The notes under the pieces: generated by a model
Seen by the model: only the letters and a program-made list of their open reading frames with translations
Databases searched by the model: none
What the model was told of the DNA's origin: nothing
Shown: one piece after another, positions 6,624-8,635 of the stretch
Numbering within the stretch: position 1 is the first letter of the stretch
Layout: each line of letters begins with the position of its first letter
NCBI GenBank assembly: GCA_027295245.1
Contig: JAPULF010000566.1
Location: forward strand, 1-8,635
Direction: 5' to 3'
Source: Planctomycetota bacterium
Lineage (GTDB): Bacteria; Planctomycetota; Phycisphaerae; UBA1845; UTPLA1
Length of the DNA: 8,635 nucleotides
Made by a program: the position numbers and the translations under genes

Positions 6624-7457
6624 TCAATCCGCACGAGGCTCATTGCCACCTCCGTCCCCACCGTCCGCGGCCTTCGTTCCGAAACCCAATTCGCTCGCCC
6701 GCTCCCGCCACGCCGCCTCCAACTCGTCTGCGATTTTCTCGACGCGCCCGTCAATGGTGGCATCCACGTCGCAATCCGACGTACCGACGATGGCGCCGCC
6801 CCGCTCGACGGCCGCGTCGCCCATGACCCGAATACAACTCGCGGACGCAATCGCCCGCTCCGCCGCGGCCAATACCACCGAACGCCCACTATCAGCCGTG
6901 TTTTGCTGGAAATATCGCTCCATCGCGCCGAGATCGTCGGGATGCACGCGGATTTGAACCTCGGTCGGCTTTCCGATCAGCGCAAGGGCCTCCTTGCAGG
7001 CCTCAATCGCCGCCCCGGCCGCCTCTCCCTCGATGCGCGGAATCCGTTTGGACAGCCGGCGCGCGATCGAAACGGCCAGGACCACCACGTCTCGTCTGGC
7101 GCACAAGAACAATTCTTCGCGCCGGGAACGGAATTCTTCGACCAGCGCGGTCATGGCACGAACGAGCGATTCCTGGTCCGAAGCAAATTCCCGGGTAGAC
7201 GCGTCTAGCGCTTCTTGCCGTCCGGTCTTACGACCTTCCGCCAAGCCGCGTTCGAGTCCTTCGCGATGTCCTTTCTCACGGGCCGCCTCCAACTCGACCT
7301 CCGCCTGTTTCCGGGCTCGGCCGACGATTTGCTCCGCCTCCGAACGGGCCTTCGCCAATGACGATGCCACGTTCGCGGAGATATCACGCAAGTCGAGACG
7401 GAACAGCCCCTTGGCGGGTGGCTGCCGTTCAACGGCCTTGATGACGGACGATCCCAC
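6624..7457 (-). CDS. fliH: Flagellar assembly protein FliH
   Basis: FliH is the peripheral stator and regulator of FliI: a dimer that anchors the ATPase to the C-ring and holds back its ATP hydrolysis. From the GTG at 7457 the product has 277 residues. An N-terminal basic segment (VIKAVERQ) leads into an Ala/Glu-rich coiled coil. This contains a regular GxxxG run (glycines at 63, 67, 71, 75 and 79), a known FliH feature. The C-terminal FliH/YscL-like domain includes VRVHPDD-like IRVHPDD (169-175) and the GGAIVGTSDCDVDAT block (220-234). The tail is Gly/Asp-rich (DGGDGGGNEP). An in-frame GTG at 7475 would add six residues, but it lies inside a strong inverted repeat and lacks a ribosome binding site, whereas GGAG at 7463-7466 precedes the start chosen here. 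Position directly before fliI is the classical order. Confidence 0.93.
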   Translation of the reverse strand: MGSSVIKAVERQPPAKGLFRLDLRDISANVASSLAKARSEAEQIVGRARKQAEVELEAAREKGHREGLERGLAEGRKTGRQEALDASTREFASDQESLVRAMTALVEEFRSRREELFLCARRDVVVLAVSIARRLSKRIPRIEGEAAGAAIEACKEALALIGKPTEVQIRVHPDDLGAMERYFQQNTADSGRSVVLAAAERAIASASCIRVMGDAAVERGGAIVGTSDCDVDATIDGRVEKIADELEAAWRERASELGFGTKAADGGDGGGNEPRAD

Positions 7458-7462
7458 GCGGT

Positions 7463-7466
7463 CTCC
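7463..7466 (-). promoter_or_regulatory. Ribosome binding site deciding the fliH start
   Basis: GGAG on the minus strand, 5 bases before the GTG at 7455-7457. It lies four bases downstream of the inverted repeat at 7471-7495 and favours the shorter fliH reading. Confidence 0.55.
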
Positions 7467-7470
7467 GCAG

Positions 7471-7495
7471 GTCACCCGAGTACGGCGCGGGTGAC
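7471..7495 (-). promoter_or_regulatory. Intercistronic hairpin before fliH
   Basis: A perfect 8-bp inverted repeat: GTCACCCG at 7471-7478 and CGGGTGAC at 7488-7495, with a 9-base loop. In the transcript it would form a GC-rich stem in the fliG-fliH gap that ends four bases before the fliH GGAG. No T-run follows in the direction of transcription, so it is not a standard rho-independent terminator. It may act as an mRNA stability or processing element, or modulate fliH translation. The pairing is seen directly; the function is inferred. Confidence 0.55.
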
Positions 7496-7529
7496 AGTGT
7501 CTTGATTCCCGGCGAACCCATCCGGTGCA

Positions 7530-8564
7530 TTACACGATCAGTTCGCTATGCCCACTTCTGCCGGCGATGATGATGTCTCCCGCATCCTCGAGACGTCGCA
7601 CTACATCCACCACCTTTTGCTGGGCCGTCTCGACATCTCGAACCCGAACCGGCCCCATGTATTCCATCTCTTCCTTGATCATCAGAACGGCCCGGTCCGA
7701 CATGTTCGAGAAGAACTTCTCCTTCAATTCCTCGCTCGCGGTGCGCAGCGCCAAAAACAGTTCGCTGTTCTCGGTTTCCTTCAAGACGCCCTGAATGCCC
7801 CGATCGTTGACCAGGAGGATGTCCTCGAACACGAACATCAGCCGCCGGATTTCCTCGACCAGTTCCGGATCGTCGGCCTCGATCGCTTCCAGGATCGCTT
7901 TCTCCGTCGCACGGTCGGTCAGGTTCAGCATTTCCGCCACCGACTGAACGCCCCCCACGCGTTGCAGCCGTTCGCTCATCATTCCGCTCAAGCGCTGCTG
8001 CAATCCTCGCTCCACTTCCTTGATCACGTCGGGACTGGTCTGTTCCATCCGTGACATCCGGTTGGCGACTTCGACCTGCTTTTCCAACGGCAGTCCGGCC
8101 AGGACCTCGCTCGACTTCAGGGACGTGAGATGCGCCAGGATCAGCGCGATGGTTTGCGGATGTTCGTCGCGGATGAACGTCAACAGGTTTTCCGCCTCGG
8201 TTTTCTGAAGGAAACTGAACGGTCGCGAGTACACCTGATGCTCGATTTGAACCATGATCCGCTCGGCCTCGTCCTTCGGCAGAGCCTTCATCAGCAGATC
8301 GCGGGCATAGGAGATTCCACCTTCCTCCGTATAGACCTTCGCAAGGGCAAGGGCGTGAAACTCCGCCACCACCGCGGCGCGCTGGGTTTCGTCGATTTCG
8401 CCCATCATCGCGACTTCCTGCGTTACGTCTTCCACCGACGTCGCGCTTAGCTTGGTCATCAAGGTTGACGCGCATTCCTTGTCGATGCTGACCAGCAGAA
8501 TCGCCGCCTTGCGGAGACCGGAAATCTCTTCCGTGCTCGCCGTCGATTCGGTATTCGGGGCCAT
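7530..8564 (-). CDS. fliG: Flagellar motor switch protein FliG
   Basis: FliG forms the upper C-ring on the cytoplasmic face of the MS ring, contacts the stator and generates torque; FliM binding switches its state. The product is 344 residues (E. coli 331). Residues 13-115 are the FliF-binding N-domain (GLRKAAILLVSI). The middle domain carries the conserved FliM-binding motif EHPQ at 134-137 within RDEHPQTIALILAHL. The C-domain begins around 200 (GGVQSVAEMLN) and contains FVFEDILLVNDRGIQ (244-258). Charged torque-helix positions are conserved: by motif alignment Arg274, Arg291, Glu298/Glu299 and Arg307 correspond to E. coli Lys264, Arg281, Asp288/Asp289 and Arg297. The protein is thus probably a functional rotor for charge-based stators. 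The ATG at 8564 has AGGAAG at 8573-8578, which overlaps the fliF stop codon, so translation is likely coupled to fliF. Confidence 0.97.
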   Translation of the reverse strand: MAPNTESTASTEEISGLRKAAILLVSIDKECASTLMTKLSATSVEDVTQEVAMMGEIDETQRAAVVAEFHALALAKVYTEEGGISYARDLLMKALPKDEAERIMVQIEHQVYSRPFSFLQKTEAENLLTFIRDEHPQTIALILAHLTSLKSSEVLAGLPLEKQVEVANRMSRMEQTSPDVIKEVERGLQQRLSGMMSERLQRVGGVQSVAEMLNLTDRATEKAILEAIEADDPELVEEIRRLMFVFEDILLVNDRGIQGVLKETENSELFLALRTASEELKEKFFSNMSDRAVLMIKEEMEYMGPVRVRDVETAQQKVVDVVRRLEDAGDIIIAGRSGHSELIV

Positions 8565-8576
8565 GCGCGATTCTTC

Positions 8577-8635
8577 CTATTGATCCGCGGTGATCCAGCG
8601 TTCGACGAGATTCGCCGCGGAATTCGGATCTTCCT
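8577..8635 (-). CDS. fliF: C-terminal end of MS-ring protein FliF (partial)
   Basis: The last 18 codons before a TAG at 8577-8579 read DPNSAANLVERWITADQ after a Glu. FliF proteins end in such a helix (typically NPE.AA..LR.WL), which is the cytoplasmic tail that binds the N-domain of FliG. The next gene is fliG, 12 bases away, as in most flagellar operons. The bulk of the gene lies beyond the right edge. The call rests on this tail motif and on context. Confidence 0.85.
   Translation of the reverse strand, partial: EDPNSAANLVERWITADQ

Noticed and set aside
1534..7529. Three intergenic gaps of exactly 72 bp (1534-1605, 2251-2322, 7458-7529)
   Set aside because: The three sequences share no common motif or alignment that I can see, and one depends on the chosen fliH start; equal length is most likely chance.
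7546..8475. Minus-strand ORF of 309 codons in another frame inside fliG
   Set aside because: Overlaps FliG completely, Gly/Arg-rich translation, no own ribosome binding site; a frame shadow.

Overview
The window is one continuous run of flagellar basal-body, export and hook genes, all on the minus strand, so the operon reads from the right edge to the left. In transcription order: the 3' tail of fliF (MS ring), fliG (switch/rotor), fliH, fliI and fliJ (ATPase complex of the flagellar type III export system), a MotE/YlxF-like membrane coiled-coil gene, fliK (hook length control), flgD (hook cap) and the first 511 codons of flgE (hook), which runs off the left edge. No gene is supported on the plus strand. 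The many long plus-strand and alternative-frame ORFs are shadows typical of GC-rich coding DNA.

The order fliF-fliG-fliH-fliI-fliJ-(motE/ylxF)-fliK-flgD-flgE is the classical fla-type cluster known from Firmicutes, Deltaproteobacteria and Planctomycetota. High G+C, three GTG starts, a very large hook protein and a long low-complexity FliK suggest a GC-rich Gram-negative bacterium. Planctomycetota is my best guess from the overall look of FliG and the gene order, but a phylum cannot be proven from this window.

Layout: 8577-8635 end of fliF; 7530-8564 fliG; 7458-7529 a 72-bp gap with a perfect 8-bp inverted repeat just before the fliH ribosome binding site; 6624-7457 fliH; 5250-6611 fliI; 5151-5249 a 99-bp gap (or an N-terminal extension of fliJ); 4683-5150 fliJ; 4030-4686 motE-like, overlapping fliJ by four bases; 2323-4026 fliK, three bases after motE-like; 1606-2250 flgD; 1-1533 flgE. 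There is no gene-free stretch above 300 bases. I see no internal promoter and no rho-independent terminator, which fits a single polycistronic transcript that starts and ends outside the window.

The genes form one assembly line. FliF and FliG build the rotor base. FliH, FliI and FliJ energise and feed the export gate. FlgD caps the growing hook while FlgE polymerises, and FliK measures the hook and triggers the switch to filament substrates. The MotE-like protein is probably a chaperone or stator-associated factor. I found no undescribed system. The points most worth a second look are the hairpin before fliH, the GxxxG run in FliH, the C-terminal extension of FlgD, the oversized hook protein and the MotE-like protein.
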